NCBI GenBank assembly: GCA_046595995.1
Contig: JBKJNB010000037.1
Coordinates: 1 to 64,000 of the forward strand
Length of the DNA: 64,000 nt
Source of the DNA: JAWXBR01 sp046595995
GTDB taxonomy: Bacteria > Bacteroidota > Ignavibacteria > Kapaibacteriales > Kapaibacteriaceae
Direction of reading: 5' to 3'
The number at the start of each line of letters is the position of its first letter. The first letter of the stretch is position 1. The translations under genes were made by a program, and so were the position numbers. Shown here one piece after another: positions 34,429 to 43,014 of the stretch. The notes beneath the pieces were generated by a model. That model was given only the letters and a program-made list of their open reading frames with translations, did not search any database and was not told where the DNA came from.

Positions 34429-35054
34429 TGCAATCGAACCTGACTGTCCTGGCTGGATCGGCATTGATGCATGATCTGGCAATCGTTCGCGATTCGCAAA
34501 CAGAGATGGCGGCATTCAGGGCAGCAATTAAGCGCATTGGCATCCATCTCGCTGCAGAGGTTTCGAAGTATCTGCCATCGTATGAACTAGAGATAGACAC
34601 GCCCAACGAGCGGACCCGTGTTTCAAAGCTCGACGGCAATCTTGTCCTTTTACCGGTATTGCGTGCTGGCCTAGGTCTACTCGACCCCTTTCTGACCCTT
34701 CTTCCCGAGGCCTCTGTAGGTTACATCGGATTGCGCCGCGACGAAGAGACCCTAGAACCACACACCTATTACAACAACGTTCCTGCGCACGCTGGCACTT
34801 GGACTGCGGTTGTTCTAGACCCGATGCTGGCCACCGGCGGTAGTATGGTGGCAGCACTTAACTCCTTTGCTTCAAAGCCCCCTACGCGCATCTTTGCAGC
34901 CGCACTTATTGCTGCTCCGGAGGGCGTAGAACGGGTGCAGAAGGCACACCCCAATGTTCACCTTGTGGTTGGGGCCATGGACCGATGCCTCAACGAACGC
35001 GGCTTTATCGTGCCAGGGCTCGGTGACGCCGGCGACAGACTCTTCGGCACTTAA
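34428..35054 (+). CDS. upp: Uracil phosphoribosyltransferase
   Basis: Pyrimidine salvage enzyme converting uracil and PRPP to UMP. 208 residues with the PRPP-binding loop VLDPMLATGGSM near 125-136, LVLLPVLRAGLGLLDPFL near 74 and the uracil-binding C-terminus (GFIVPGLGDAGDRLFGT). ATG 34428 shares its first base with the stop of the fusion gene (TGATG), so it is translated by coupling. Confidence 0.95.
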   Translation: MQSNLTVLAGSALMHDLAIVRDSQTEMAAFRAAIKRIGIHLAAEVSKYLPSYELEIDTPNERTRVSKLDGNLVLLPVLRAGLGLLDPFLTLLPEASVGYIGLRRDEETLEPHTYYNNVPAHAGTWTAVVLDPMLATGGSMVAALNSFASKPPTRIFAAALIAAPEGVERVQKAHPNVHLVVGAMDRCLNERGFIVPGLGDAGDRLFGT

Positions 35055-35122
35055 GTCGAAATACTATTGCCAATAGCCCGGCTACGATGTATGTTGAGCA
35101 AGAGCTGTTTCATCACGTCTTT

Positions 35123-35128
35123 AGGAGG
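35123..35128 (+). promoter_or_regulatory. Strong ribosome binding site
   Basis: AGGAGG six nt before GTG 35135. It is the best Shine-Dalgarno match noticed in the window and decides the start of the small gene against an ATG 48 nt upstream that has none. Confidence 0.7.
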
Positions 35129-35134
35129 TTAGCC

Positions 35135-35338
35135 GTGACAACGATATTTCACTTCGGCCGGCACAACGTGCCATTCACTGATATCCACGATATCAACGTA
35201 GAATACAAGTACCACGACAATGAGATCTTCGTCGACCTTGAGTTGAACGGCGGCGCTCAGCTAAGCCTGAACCTGCCAGACTCGGTAACGTTTATGGAGC
35301 AATTCATAAAAAAGATTAAGGACGAAAAGGGCGTTTAG
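35135..35338 (+). CDS. Small protein of unknown function, 67 aa
   Basis: Starts at GTG behind a strong AGGAGG. The product is a compact alpha/beta protein: FHFGRHNVPFTDIHDINVEYKYHDNEIFVDLELNGGAQLSLNLPDSVTFMEQFIKKIKDEKGV, with a predicted four-strand sheet and a C-terminal amphipathic helix. No family recognised. It follows upp by 80 nt and ends inside a terminator hairpin shared with the convergent aminotransferase gene. Confidence 0.68.
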   Translation: MTTIFHFGRHNVPFTDIHDINVEYKYHDNEIFVDLELNGGAQLSLNLPDSVTFMEQFIKKIKDEKGV

Positions 35339-35348
35339 CCCTTTCGAC
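35326..35348. terminator. Hairpin between convergent genes
   Basis: AAAGGGC (35326-35332) and GCCCTTT (35338-35344) form a 7-bp stem with loop GTTTA. It overlaps the stop codon of the small gene and lies 6 nt beyond the stop of the aminotransferase gene. On the minus strand the stem is followed by TTTTC. Possibly bidirectional, better supported for the minus strand. Confidence 0.5.
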
Positions 35349-35350
35349 GT

Positions 35351-36520
35351 TTAAACAAGAAGAGGTCTTTTAGACTTCTCGTATTCGCCTATTGCGGAAC
35401 AGAGCGCTTCGAGGTCATGCATCGAAGTGTGCGCCTGAACGCTGAACCGTAGTATTCCTCGACCCAGCCACGATTGCACCACCACTTCTATGCTGTGCAC
35501 ATCGAGCAACCAGTGCTTTAGATCGTTCGTCGGCCAGTGCGATGGCAATAACACCGCACCCATTTGCAACACGTCATCATCGGTGTCTTGAAGCATGCGT
35601 TCGATGCCGGGAACGCACGCTAACATATCCATCGTATCTGCACGCATCTGCCGGCATACTGCTTGCACAGTTTGCCATTCATTTTTGCGCATCCACTCGA
35701 TGCCATCTGGTACCGTAAGAAATGCCGACACGTCTCGCGTGCCCAAATACTCATGTTCGTCTAAGAAGTCACTCGTGCCGAGCGTGTCGCCCATTGCGCC
35801 CCAACTAACTGTAAGCGACGGTATTTGCCGCTGAAGTTCTTTGCGCACGAACAGAAACGCAGATCCCTTCGGCGTACACATCCACTTGTGGCAATTCGCG
35901 GTGTAGATGTCAGCATCGATATCTGCGAGGTTCAATGATATCTGACCTGGAGCATGCGAACCGTCGATTACCGTAATGATGCCGCGCTCTCGTGCTCGTA
36001 AACACAAGGCCTTCACATCAATTCGAAGCGCTGTTGGCGATGTTATGTGGCTTACAAACAACACACGTGTTTTTTCTGACACCCCCGCCCAGATTAATTC
36101 GGTTACGTCACGCATTGGGGGAAGGGGCATAGAAAGGGGCTGACGCACAATGCGCACGCCTTTGCCTTGCAGGTGCTGTTCCCATGCACGATCGCAAGCG
36201 CCGTACTCATGGTCGGTGGTTAGCAGTTCGTCGCCCTGCCGCAGTATACTCGACAACCCATAAGCCGCGACGTTCACGCCGTACGTAGAGTTCGTAACGA
36301 ATACCAGATCGTTCATATCGCAACCAACGAACTCACCTAGTGCGCATCGCGCGTCGGCCATGTAGTTCTTTAAGTCGCGAAAGAATGCAACTGGCTGCAG
36401 CTCCATCTTCGCTTGCCATGCGCGTTGCACATCAAGGAGTTCTCTGGGAGTAGCGCCAAACGAACCGTGGTTTAGAAAGACCACATTTGTATCGAGCAAG
36501 AAATCTGCTTTCGAGAGCAT
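35351..36520 (-). CDS. Aminotransferase class V family protein
   Basis: PLP enzyme of 389 residues related to isopenicillin-N epimerase/cysteine-desulfurase-like proteins. N-terminal FLNHGSFGATPRELLDVQRAWQ, PLP-contact segment NSTYGVNVAAYGL, acidic pocket VIDGSHAPGQISLNL (~190) and the Schiff-base Lys in TANCHKWMCTPKGSAFLFV (~215). Substrate unknown. ATG 36520 overlaps the upstream stop by one base (TGATG), so the TTG at 36523 is not the start. It is at the 3' end of a unit that begins with secreted proteins. Confidence 0.88.
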   Translation of the reverse strand: MLSKADFLLDTNVVFLNHGSFGATPRELLDVQRAWQAKMELQPVAFFRDLKNYMADARCALGEFVGCDMNDLVFVTNSTYGVNVAAYGLSSILRQGDELLTTDHEYGACDRAWEQHLQGKGVRIVRQPLSMPLPPMRDVTELIWAGVSEKTRVLFVSHITSPTALRIDVKALCLRARERGIITVIDGSHAPGQISLNLADIDADIYTANCHKWMCTPKGSAFLFVRKELQRQIPSLTVSWGAMGDTLGTSDFLDEHEYLGTRDVSAFLTVPDGIEWMRKNEWQTVQAVCRQMRADTMDMLACVPGIERMLQDTDDDVLQMGAVLLPSHWPTNDLKHWLLDVHSIEVVVQSWLGRGILRFSVQAHTSMHDLEALCSAIGEYEKSKRPLLV

Positions 36521-38529
36521 CAACGAATGCGCGCCAGAACAGAACGTCGTGCCATTCTGCGCATTGGTGAGTCGCCAACCGCTGCCGATGTGCTGTGCGT
36601 GTCTGTCGTAACGGCCTTAGATCTCACTCCGAGCAGCGCTATGGCCGCTTGCGCGCGCTTGCGACGCAAGAGCGTGTTGTGTGCTTCAGTGCCTAAGTCA
36701 TCGGTTTGCGGAACGAGTGTCACACTACGTCCTGCAGCAATGGCTTCACGTACAACGCGCACACCATCATCGTTCGTTGAGGTAAACTCTGCGCCATCGA
36801 AGCCGAAGTATCCGAGCACTACAGCGTCTGCTGCGTCAGCGGCCTCGTCTAACGATGTGGTAAGAGTGATGACAGAATCTTTAACACTTCGTACAGTCCC
36901 GCGAAGATGAAATGCACGAGCACTGACGACTGATTTGTCATCGTTATCGGTGAGAGACGCACGCACCTGAATAGCTATCAACTCAGTAGTGTCCTTGAGT
37001 TCCGACGCAGGAATACGGAACGATCTGAATGCATCCGTACCTGTTAGGATTACGGGAATGGCGTCTATCGATGCCCGTATCTCTTGCGTACACGGACCTG
37101 CTTCGCACTCAATGATGTTCACGATGCGCACATCAATGTCCGATCTCGTCTGCGAGCTCGCAAGAACGCTGTCGACATCGACAACCTTGCCAACACCATC
37201 GATTTCAATCCTAACAAAACGTTGCTCATCGAGAAGAATCGGATGCTTGGGTTCTGACAATGCGAGTGTTCGCACCTCTACGCGATTCGGATCGAGGCCG
37301 AGCTGACGCGTTGTCCACAACACACGTTCGCGCGCCACACCCGGCACTTCGTCTGTTGCGCTCGTGGCAATAATCGTAATGCGCGAATCGGGATGCTCGT
37401 TAGCATATGTGCGTATGGCCGAAAGCACGTTCTGTTGTAGCGCAATCGCGGGCGACGATGAGGCCACAGGGACTGTGCTGTTTCTTTCAAAGAACATCAC
37501 TGGCGCGGCTTGCACAACAGCAACACGGCGTACCACATCGAACAGTGGCACGATTGTAGTATCGTTTACAGATGTAACGCCGGCTGCATCGACGGTTACT
37601 GTTAGCTCGCTACGCAACACACGTGAAATGGGAGCAGGTGGCGGCGGAGGTGGCGGCGGAGGGGGTGGCGGAGGAGGAGGAAGTGGTGGTGGCGGCGGAG
37701 GAGGAGGAGGGGGAGGTGTTGGACGCGGCAACGCATACTGAAACGACACACCGAACCGCACAGCACTCACAGACCAGTTTGTGTTTCGAACTACATTCGT
37801 GAACGCATGCTGATACTGCAGCTCTGGCGTTACTGTAAGCGAGCGACTTGTGTGCAACTCGTATCGTAATCCAACTAGCCCAGCGAGATAGAGTGGCTCA
37901 ACGTCCGGTAGAGGTCCGGCAACACTTCCGCGCGTACGCGAGCCATTCTCAAAAGTCCATTCGGCTCCTGCTGGTTGTAGCAGAAGTTCGCTTTGCTCGT
38001 AACTCTTGCTGAGAGGTATGCCTGCCATGAATCCAACTTTCATACGAAATCCATTAGCGAAAGGGAAACCAAATGCAACGTACGGCTCAATGCCGAGAAC
38101 GCCATAGTTCGCAGCGATACGATGCTCGGATGTCCCCTTCGACACTTCCTGTTCGCGGATAATATTACCAACGAATTCCGTTTCATGTAAAGCACCGGTC
38201 AGCAAACTGTACGAAAGGCTAGCTCCCACACGTATTGGCAAACCTGCTAGCGCATACGACGGGTCGTATTCCATACCCAGCACAAGGGCACCGCCGAAGC
38301 CAAGCTGACTGCCATACGTAACGCAGCATTCAGGGACTTCGGGGAGCCGTGCAAACGATGCATTATGAAAGTTTGCGCTTCCATAAATGCCCCCCTGCAC
38401 GAACAGCTTCGAGGGTTCACGTTCTCCTGTCTCCGTCTGCGACGATAGCTGAGATGCTACGAACGGCAGAAGAATGAATAGGGACAGCACATTCATGAAG
38501 TAGCGAGCAAATCCACGTTGGACCAACAT
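36520..38529 (-). CDS. Outer-membrane barrel with polyproline linker and OmpA-like C-terminus
   Basis: 669 residues. Signal peptide FMNVLSLFILLPFVASQLSSQ (~11-31); residues ~40-270 form an outer-membrane beta-barrel (YGSQLGFGGALVLGMEYDP...LYLAGLVGLRYELHTSRSLTVTPELQYQHAF); residues ~277-303 are P11-L-P15; then ~370 residues of periplasmic or surface domain. The stretch PVMFFERNSTVPVASSSPAIALQQNVLSAIRTYANEHPDSRITIIATSATDE resembles OmpA-type peptidoglycan-binding domains, and a second such segment occurs near the end. ATG 38529 overlaps the upstream stop as TGATG. Confidence 0.8.
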   Translation of the reverse strand: MLVQRGFARYFMNVLSLFILLPFVASQLSSQTETGEREPSKLFVQGGIYGSANFHNASFARLPEVPECCVTYGSQLGFGGALVLGMEYDPSYALAGLPIRVGASLSYSLLTGALHETEFVGNIIREQEVSKGTSEHRIAANYGVLGIEPYVAFGFPFANGFRMKVGFMAGIPLSKSYEQSELLLQPAGAEWTFENGSRTRGSVAGPLPDVEPLYLAGLVGLRYELHTSRSLTVTPELQYQHAFTNVVRNTNWSVSAVRFGVSFQYALPRPTPPPPPPPPPPPLPPPPPPPPPPPPPPPAPISRVLRSELTVTVDAAGVTSVNDTTIVPLFDVVRRVAVVQAAPVMFFERNSTVPVASSSPAIALQQNVLSAIRTYANEHPDSRITIIATSATDEVPGVARERVLWTTRQLGLDPNRVEVRTLALSEPKHPILLDEQRFVRIEIDGVGKVVDVDSVLASSQTRSDIDVRIVNIIECEAGPCTQEIRASIDAIPVILTGTDAFRSFRIPASELKDTTELIAIQVRASLTDNDDKSVVSARAFHLRGTVRSVKDSVITLTTSLDEAADAADAVVLGYFGFDGAEFTSTNDDGVRVVREAIAAGRSVTLVPQTDDLGTEAHNTLLRRKRAQAAIALLGVRSKAVTTDTHSTSAAVGDSPMRRMARRSVLARIR
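37636..37716 (-). repeat. Polyproline-encoding repeat, 26 Pro codons
   Basis: On the minus strand 11 proline codons, one Leu codon and 15 proline codons follow each other. All four CCN codons are used in mixed order, so the tract is kept at protein level rather than being a simple microsatellite. Such a run would normally need elongation factor P for efficient translation. Confidence 0.95.
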
Positions 38530-41500
38530 CAGCGTACGACGATGAAGGACGCTGCTGCCGTAGCATCGCCAGTTGCAAGGATTACTGTGTACACGCCCGG
38601 CGTCAGAGCCGAAACATGTAGTGTGTGCGTCGATGCGATTGGTCCCGACGAAACCAATACATTCTCGAAGACAACAATGCTATTCGCATCTACAATTCGC
38701 ATAGTTGCAATAGTTGTCTTCTGCGATTGTACCTGCACGTCTACGTAGTCTGCTGCAGGGTTGGGTTGTACCGACGTAATAGCAAGTGATGCTCGGTCGA
38801 GAATCTTGCGTCCCGGATTCGGATTCACTATGCGTAGCACACCATCGGTATACGCATTAGAAACGCTTGCACCGAACCATGCCGACGTAGTGTCTAGTAC
38901 GAGTAATGATGAGTCGGCGCGACCTAAACCAGCCGGACCAACAAGACGCGCAATCTCGTTCGTGTCTCCGAATACGCCTTCGACCGTGAATCGCACAATG
39001 CGTGCATTGTTTATGATATCCTGAGAGACGATAGTCGCAGTACCAACCGTTGCCTGAATCTCCTGTGCGAGGAATAGTTGCGGATCGACAGAAAACGAAC
39101 CTTCCACGCGCCGCATGCCGTTGTAAGGAACCTCTTCACTAAGATCTGCAAGAATGGGAATGGTGGTGTTTGTTCGTGGATCAGCCGAAATAACTGGAAT
39201 ACTGAGCTTTACCGTGCCTCGATAGAGTGAAAGCGGTATGTCCGCAGAAGTAGCGCATGGTTCGTATTGCAGTGCAAGGGCGGCTGGTGCCCCAACACTA
39301 CCGCCATCGTATCGCACAGTAAGCGTCACCGAATCGCGCGCACCGATAACCAACGGCATCGTACTCAGAAGGCTGAAGGGGGCTCCGGCGGTTATCATGC
39401 CCGACGTAATCGTTACGGCATTGTCAGAAGAGTTGTAAATAGTAATCGTACGCAGCGGTGCTTCCGGAATAAACGGCAATGCCGTGTGCGATAGACGCAC
39501 ATCCGCGCCAGCGCCACGTCCCGTTACGCGCCACATACGACGCACTGTGTTTTGGTCTGCATAACGGATTACCACCGAAGCCGTGTCGAATCCTGTACGA
39601 GTTGGAGCGAACTCAACTTCTATATCAAGCGTGCCGCCAGGTGGTAACGTCGTGTCAAATACGGCATTCATGACTCTAAACTGCGCTGGCACCTTCACCT
39701 GGGTGTTATTGATGCGAACTGAGTCTGCACCCGTGTTGCGAAGCATGGTAAATTTCTTTATCAGCCGCTGTCCAACACATACGTCGCCGAAGTCAGTAAG
39801 GTCACCTACGATAGCTAGGCTACGATCGATACGCTGCAACTCGAAGGGAATGCGGAAGACAGTGCCGCATGACACCACGAGCAGCGTATCTGCAAGGCGC
39901 CCAGTGTCCGCGATAACTGCGCGAATGCGAAGGTCGAGACACTCACCAACGAGAAGCGTATCCGTAAGAATGCCATCGGGTAGCGTAAACACCTGTCCGC
40001 TCTGGAACGAACCGCTGCTCACAACAACCGGTACAGTGCCCGTGTTGCAGATGCGGCCGTTCAGCGTTGTATCGAGCACACTACCAATTAACACAGGAGG
40101 TAATGCGACTATAGCGTTTCCTAGTTGCGAGCCGATGATGCCGAAGACACCATCGGATATATCGTCTTCGGGTGTTGTAAACTTCTTGAGAAGCACGTTG
40201 TTTGTGGAGTCGAGCGATGTTGAGACGATTGCATTGCCGACCTGACTAAAGTCTAGATCAGACAGTAACCCAATGTGACCCAAAGATCCAGTAAGGGACT
40301 GTAGCCGCACGCCTGACTCCACGTCGTACAATTCGAATTGCTCCTGGCCCATGAAGCCAAGACCGAGATAACGTGCTGTCGGACTAAATGCGCATGCAAC
40401 CTGCGTTATCGCGCCCACGCGATTAATAACCTGACGCGGCATCGACGTTGCTCTGTCGATCATGTACGTAGGATTGCTTGCCGATGCGCGCCCGCCAAGA
40501 GCGGCAAGGCCTGTGGTTGATATGTCGATGTTGTCGATTACAGCGTAACTGTCGGCCGCGAAGTTTGTCGGCGTTCGTTCAGCCTCTTGTTTCGTAGACG
40601 CATCGTACGTAACGATGCTACCGTCAAGCTGCATGACAGTAACGCGGTTCCTCCGCATTGTTGTAGCCGATGCAGGGGCGTTCAGTATTATAGAAGCTGT
40701 TGAGTCGAGTGTCGCGGCCGCATACGTCAGAATACGAGATCCTAGCTGCGGTACAACAAACACTGTGGTTCCTGCACTGTCGGTGCCAACGGCTGACACA
40801 CGCATGCTACGCGGTAACGCAACGCGTGCAACAGGCGCTGCGATACCCTGGCTAAACTGCTGAAGCTCTGCGGCTGCCCCCGCCGAAGTACGTATCGCCG
40901 CCACCAGATTGCTGGTGCCAGGCACATAGGTAATCGATGCGACCATTGCGTTCCCCGCAACATCTGCTACATCGTACGTGCCAATGATCTGAGCTGTGGC
41001 GGTAGAGAACTCAACTATTTTACGATTGGTGTACCCGACGGCGAAGCGTGATCCATCTGCCGAAAACGAAACGGTTGTTGTAGGTACACGTTCGCCAACT
41101 GCAAAGCGATCGAAGTTTGATTGAAGTCTTTGTGAGACACGTATCCGAGCGCTATCAGACAATGTCGGTGGCACAGTCCACACATACGACGAGTCTATCG
41201 TAGAGTCGATACTCCTCCATGACCTGCCATTGTTCGTAGACAGTTCGAGAAACACCGAGTAGCCCCTTTCCATACCCTTCCAACGGACGATGACCTTCTG
41301 ACATGGCGCGAATTTTTCGCCTCCATTCGGCGAAACCATTTGCAGAATGGGCGCACGCGGATACGGTGCCGGGTTCGCAAGCAGCAGGATGTCTTCGCGG
41401 AATCCATTCGAGTAGTATGCCGACAGTATATCAGCAACCGGGGCGTCGGTAAGTGGCTTGAAAATGAGATTTAATCGATAGTCGAACGCAGGTACCATGT

Positions 41501-42101
41501 CAACCGGCGGTGGTGTCTTGTCGATGATGGCGCCAATCCACTGCGTCGTGAAGTTGCTTGTTCTCGTGCGCACCGAGTCGAGTCTTGTGTTCAGCTCGTT
41601 GCCGCGCGCGTCCTTCAGAGACCGTGTGGCGGCAATCTTTAAGCCGAACGTAATGGTTTGTCCTGCCGATACGTGCCCAAAGTCAATCCTGTGGTAGAGC
41701 GCACGACTTGTGCTGTCCTTGATTGCGATAACCGTAGAATCATCAGCATTCTTCGCACCTGCAATCAGTCCGGTCTCCCCTTCGCTCACGACATAAATTG
41801 TAGCGGCCTCGCTTCTCCTTGGCGGTCTTTTTGACACCCACTCTACTAGAGTGACATTGCCCGGCAAGGAGCTGACCTTGTCGGGAAGCACCATAAGGTT
41901 GTTCTCGACAATGAAGACCTTGTCTTTGGTAACCGTTATTGCCGTCGTGCCACGCGTAACCGTAAGCTGTGTACGCGACCTCGGGTAGCCCCTGGCGTCG
42001 ATCTGCGAGTTGTCTGCGAACGGCACAATTCGTACCGTTAGCTGCGCATTAGCAGCGATAGTGCACACAATCAGACACATTAAAACGACGAAAGAGGGCA
42101 T
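38529..42101 (-). CDS. Very large T9SS cargo protein with beta-propeller
   Basis: From ATG 42101, 1190 residues; a GTG at 42128 would add nine. Signal peptide MPSFVVLMCLIVCTIAANAQ. Residues ~255-330 are an Ig-like domain (MVSPNGGEKFAPCQKVIVRWKG...STNNGRSWRSID). Residues ~340-650 read as a WD40/YVTN-like propeller with repeated FSADGSRFAVGY and FSPTARYLGLGF blades. Residues ~680-950 contain ASH/choice-of-anchor repeats (LTDFGDVCVGQRLIKKFTMLRNTGADSVRINN). The last ~80 residues are a sorting domain (VQPNPAADYVDVQVQ...GVYTVILATGD). Surface or secreted; no catalytic motif. It is coupled to the polyproline protein downstream. Confidence 0.85.
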   Translation of the reverse strand: MPSFVVLMCLIVCTIAANAQLTVRIVPFADNSQIDARGYPRSRTQLTVTRGTTAITVTKDKVFIVENNLMVLPDKVSSLPGNVTLVEWVSKRPPRRSEAATIYVVSEGETGLIAGAKNADDSTVIAIKDSTSRALYHRIDFGHVSAGQTITFGLKIAATRSLKDARGNELNTRLDSVRTRTSNFTTQWIGAIIDKTPPPVDMVPAFDYRLNLIFKPLTDAPVADILSAYYSNGFREDILLLANPAPYPRAPILQMVSPNGGEKFAPCQKVIVRWKGMERGYSVFLELSTNNGRSWRSIDSTIDSSYVWTVPPTLSDSARIRVSQRLQSNFDRFAVGERVPTTTVSFSADGSRFAVGYTNRKIVEFSTATAQIIGTYDVADVAGNAMVASITYVPGTSNLVAAIRTSAGAAAELQQFSQGIAAPVARVALPRSMRVSAVGTDSAGTTVFVVPQLGSRILTYAAATLDSTASIILNAPASATTMRRNRVTVMQLDGSIVTYDASTKQEAERTPTNFAADSYAVIDNIDISTTGLAALGGRASASNPTYMIDRATSMPRQVINRVGAITQVACAFSPTARYLGLGFMGQEQFELYDVESGVRLQSLTGSLGHIGLLSDLDFSQVGNAIVSTSLDSTNNVLLKKFTTPEDDISDGVFGIIGSQLGNAIVALPPVLIGSVLDTTLNGRICNTGTVPVVVSSGSFQSGQVFTLPDGILTDTLLVGECLDLRIRAVIADTGRLADTLLVVSCGTVFRIPFELQRIDRSLAIVGDLTDFGDVCVGQRLIKKFTMLRNTGADSVRINNTQVKVPAQFRVMNAVFDTTLPPGGTLDIEVEFAPTRTGFDTASVVIRYADQNTVRRMWRVTGRGAGADVRLSHTALPFIPEAPLRTITIYNSSDNAVTITSGMITAGAPFSLLSTMPLVIGARDSVTLTVRYDGGSVGAPAALALQYEPCATSADIPLSLYRGTVKLSIPVISADPRTNTTIPILADLSEEVPYNGMRRVEGSFSVDPQLFLAQEIQATVGTATIVSQDIINNARIVRFTVEGVFGDTNEIARLVGPAGLGRADSSLLVLDTTSAWFGASVSNAYTDGVLRIVNPNPGRKILDRASLAITSVQPNPAADYVDVQVQSQKTTIATMRIVDANSIVVFENVLVSSGPIASTHTLHVSALTPGVYTVILATGDATAAASFIVVR

Positions 42102-42152
42102 GGATATCCGGACTTGGAAGGGGGGCACAGACGTTTGAAACTGAAAAATCGT

Positions 42153-42226
42153 TACAAGGGGTAGAAGGGGCTAGAGGCCGGAGGGTAAAAAGGGGCTAGA
42201 GGCCGGAGGGTAAAAGGGGCTACGGG
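42153..42226. repeat. Tandem array of a 24-25-bp unit containing AAGGGGCT
   Basis: AAGGGGCT occurs at 42165, 42190 and 42214. The two full units share AAGGGGCTAGAGGCCGGAGG and continue GGTAAAA; the third is partial. A related AAGGGGTA lies just before. The array occupies the spacer after the MlaF-like gene and forms the leader of the 1190-residue gene. Confidence 0.85.
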
Positions 42227-42237
42227 TTCGGGGCCGT

Positions 42238-43014
42238 CTAGGAAACGTACCGACGCAAGAACTCCACTACGACTGGGTCGGTGGTGGCGCGAAGTTCGTC
42301 TACGTTTCCTTCGAAATGAACTAATCCACCTTCAAGCATCACGACGTGGTCTGCGATGTTGAAGACACTAAAGATGTCGTGAGAGATAACAACAGACGTT
42401 GCATCGATGGTGTTGTCGAGCGTTTCAATGAGATCGTCGATCTGTTGCGATGTAATAGGGTCGAGTCCGGTCGTCGGCTCGTCATAGAAGATGTAATCTG
42501 GCTTTCCGACAAGCGCACGCGCCACACCAACGCGTTTGCGCATACCACCTGAGAGGTCGCTAGGTTTTTTAAGTTTTAGGTTCGCGTACTCGCCTTCGTA
42601 TACAGGCGTGCCTGCTCTGGTAAGCGAGGGAAGGAGGCCAACTGCGGAGAGGACACGTCGAGCTTCGCCGTCAAGTAGTACTGCATCGGTTACACCGTGC
42701 TCGACGAGTGACATCACAACATTGTCGAAGACATTCATCGAATCGAACAACGCAGCGCCTTGAAAAACGTAGCCGATGTGCGTGCGCATACGGAACAACT
42801 GCTCTTGCGTCATCATGCTAATGTCTTGTCCGTCTACAGCCACCGTACCTTCATCTGGTGCAAGAAGCCCAACGATAAGTTTGAGCAGCACGCTCTTGCC
42901 GCAACCCGAACGTCCTATAATGCATGTCGTTTCCCCAGCCTTGATGGTTAGGTCTACTCCGCGCAGAACGGTCTTTTCTCCGAAGGATTTCTTGAGGTCT
43001 TTGATTTCGATCAT
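42238..43014 (-). CDS. ABC transporter ATPase, MlaF-like
   Basis: 258 residues with Walker A GRSGCGKSVLLKLI (~35), Q-loop VFQGAALFDSMNVFDNV (the ALFDSMTV-type signature of MlaF/Ttg2A ATPases for lipid transport), signature LSGGMRKRVGVARAL and Walker B YIFYDEPTTGLDP. The matching permease and MCE protein are not adjacent. Instead it is coupled by ATGA overlap to the fused peptide-ABC ATPase gene upstream. Retrograde phospholipid transport is inferred from family only. Confidence 0.85.
   Translation of the reverse strand: MIEIKDLKKSFGEKTVLRGVDLTIKAGETTCIIGRSGCGKSVLLKLIVGLLAPDEGTVAVDGQDISMMTQEQLFRMRTHIGYVFQGAALFDSMNVFDNVVMSLVEHGVTDAVLLDGEARRVLSAVGLLPSLTRAGTPVYEGEYANLKLKKPSDLSGGMRKRVGVARALVGKPDYIFYDEPTTGLDPITSQQIDDLIETLDNTIDATSVVISHDIFSVFNIADHVVMLEGGLVHFEGNVDELRATTDPVVVEFLRRYVS

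Noticed and set aside
37636..37716. The GG-rich tract as a simple microsatellite
   Set aside because: The units vary among all four proline codons and keep the frame, which indicates protein-level selection rather than slippage of one repeat.
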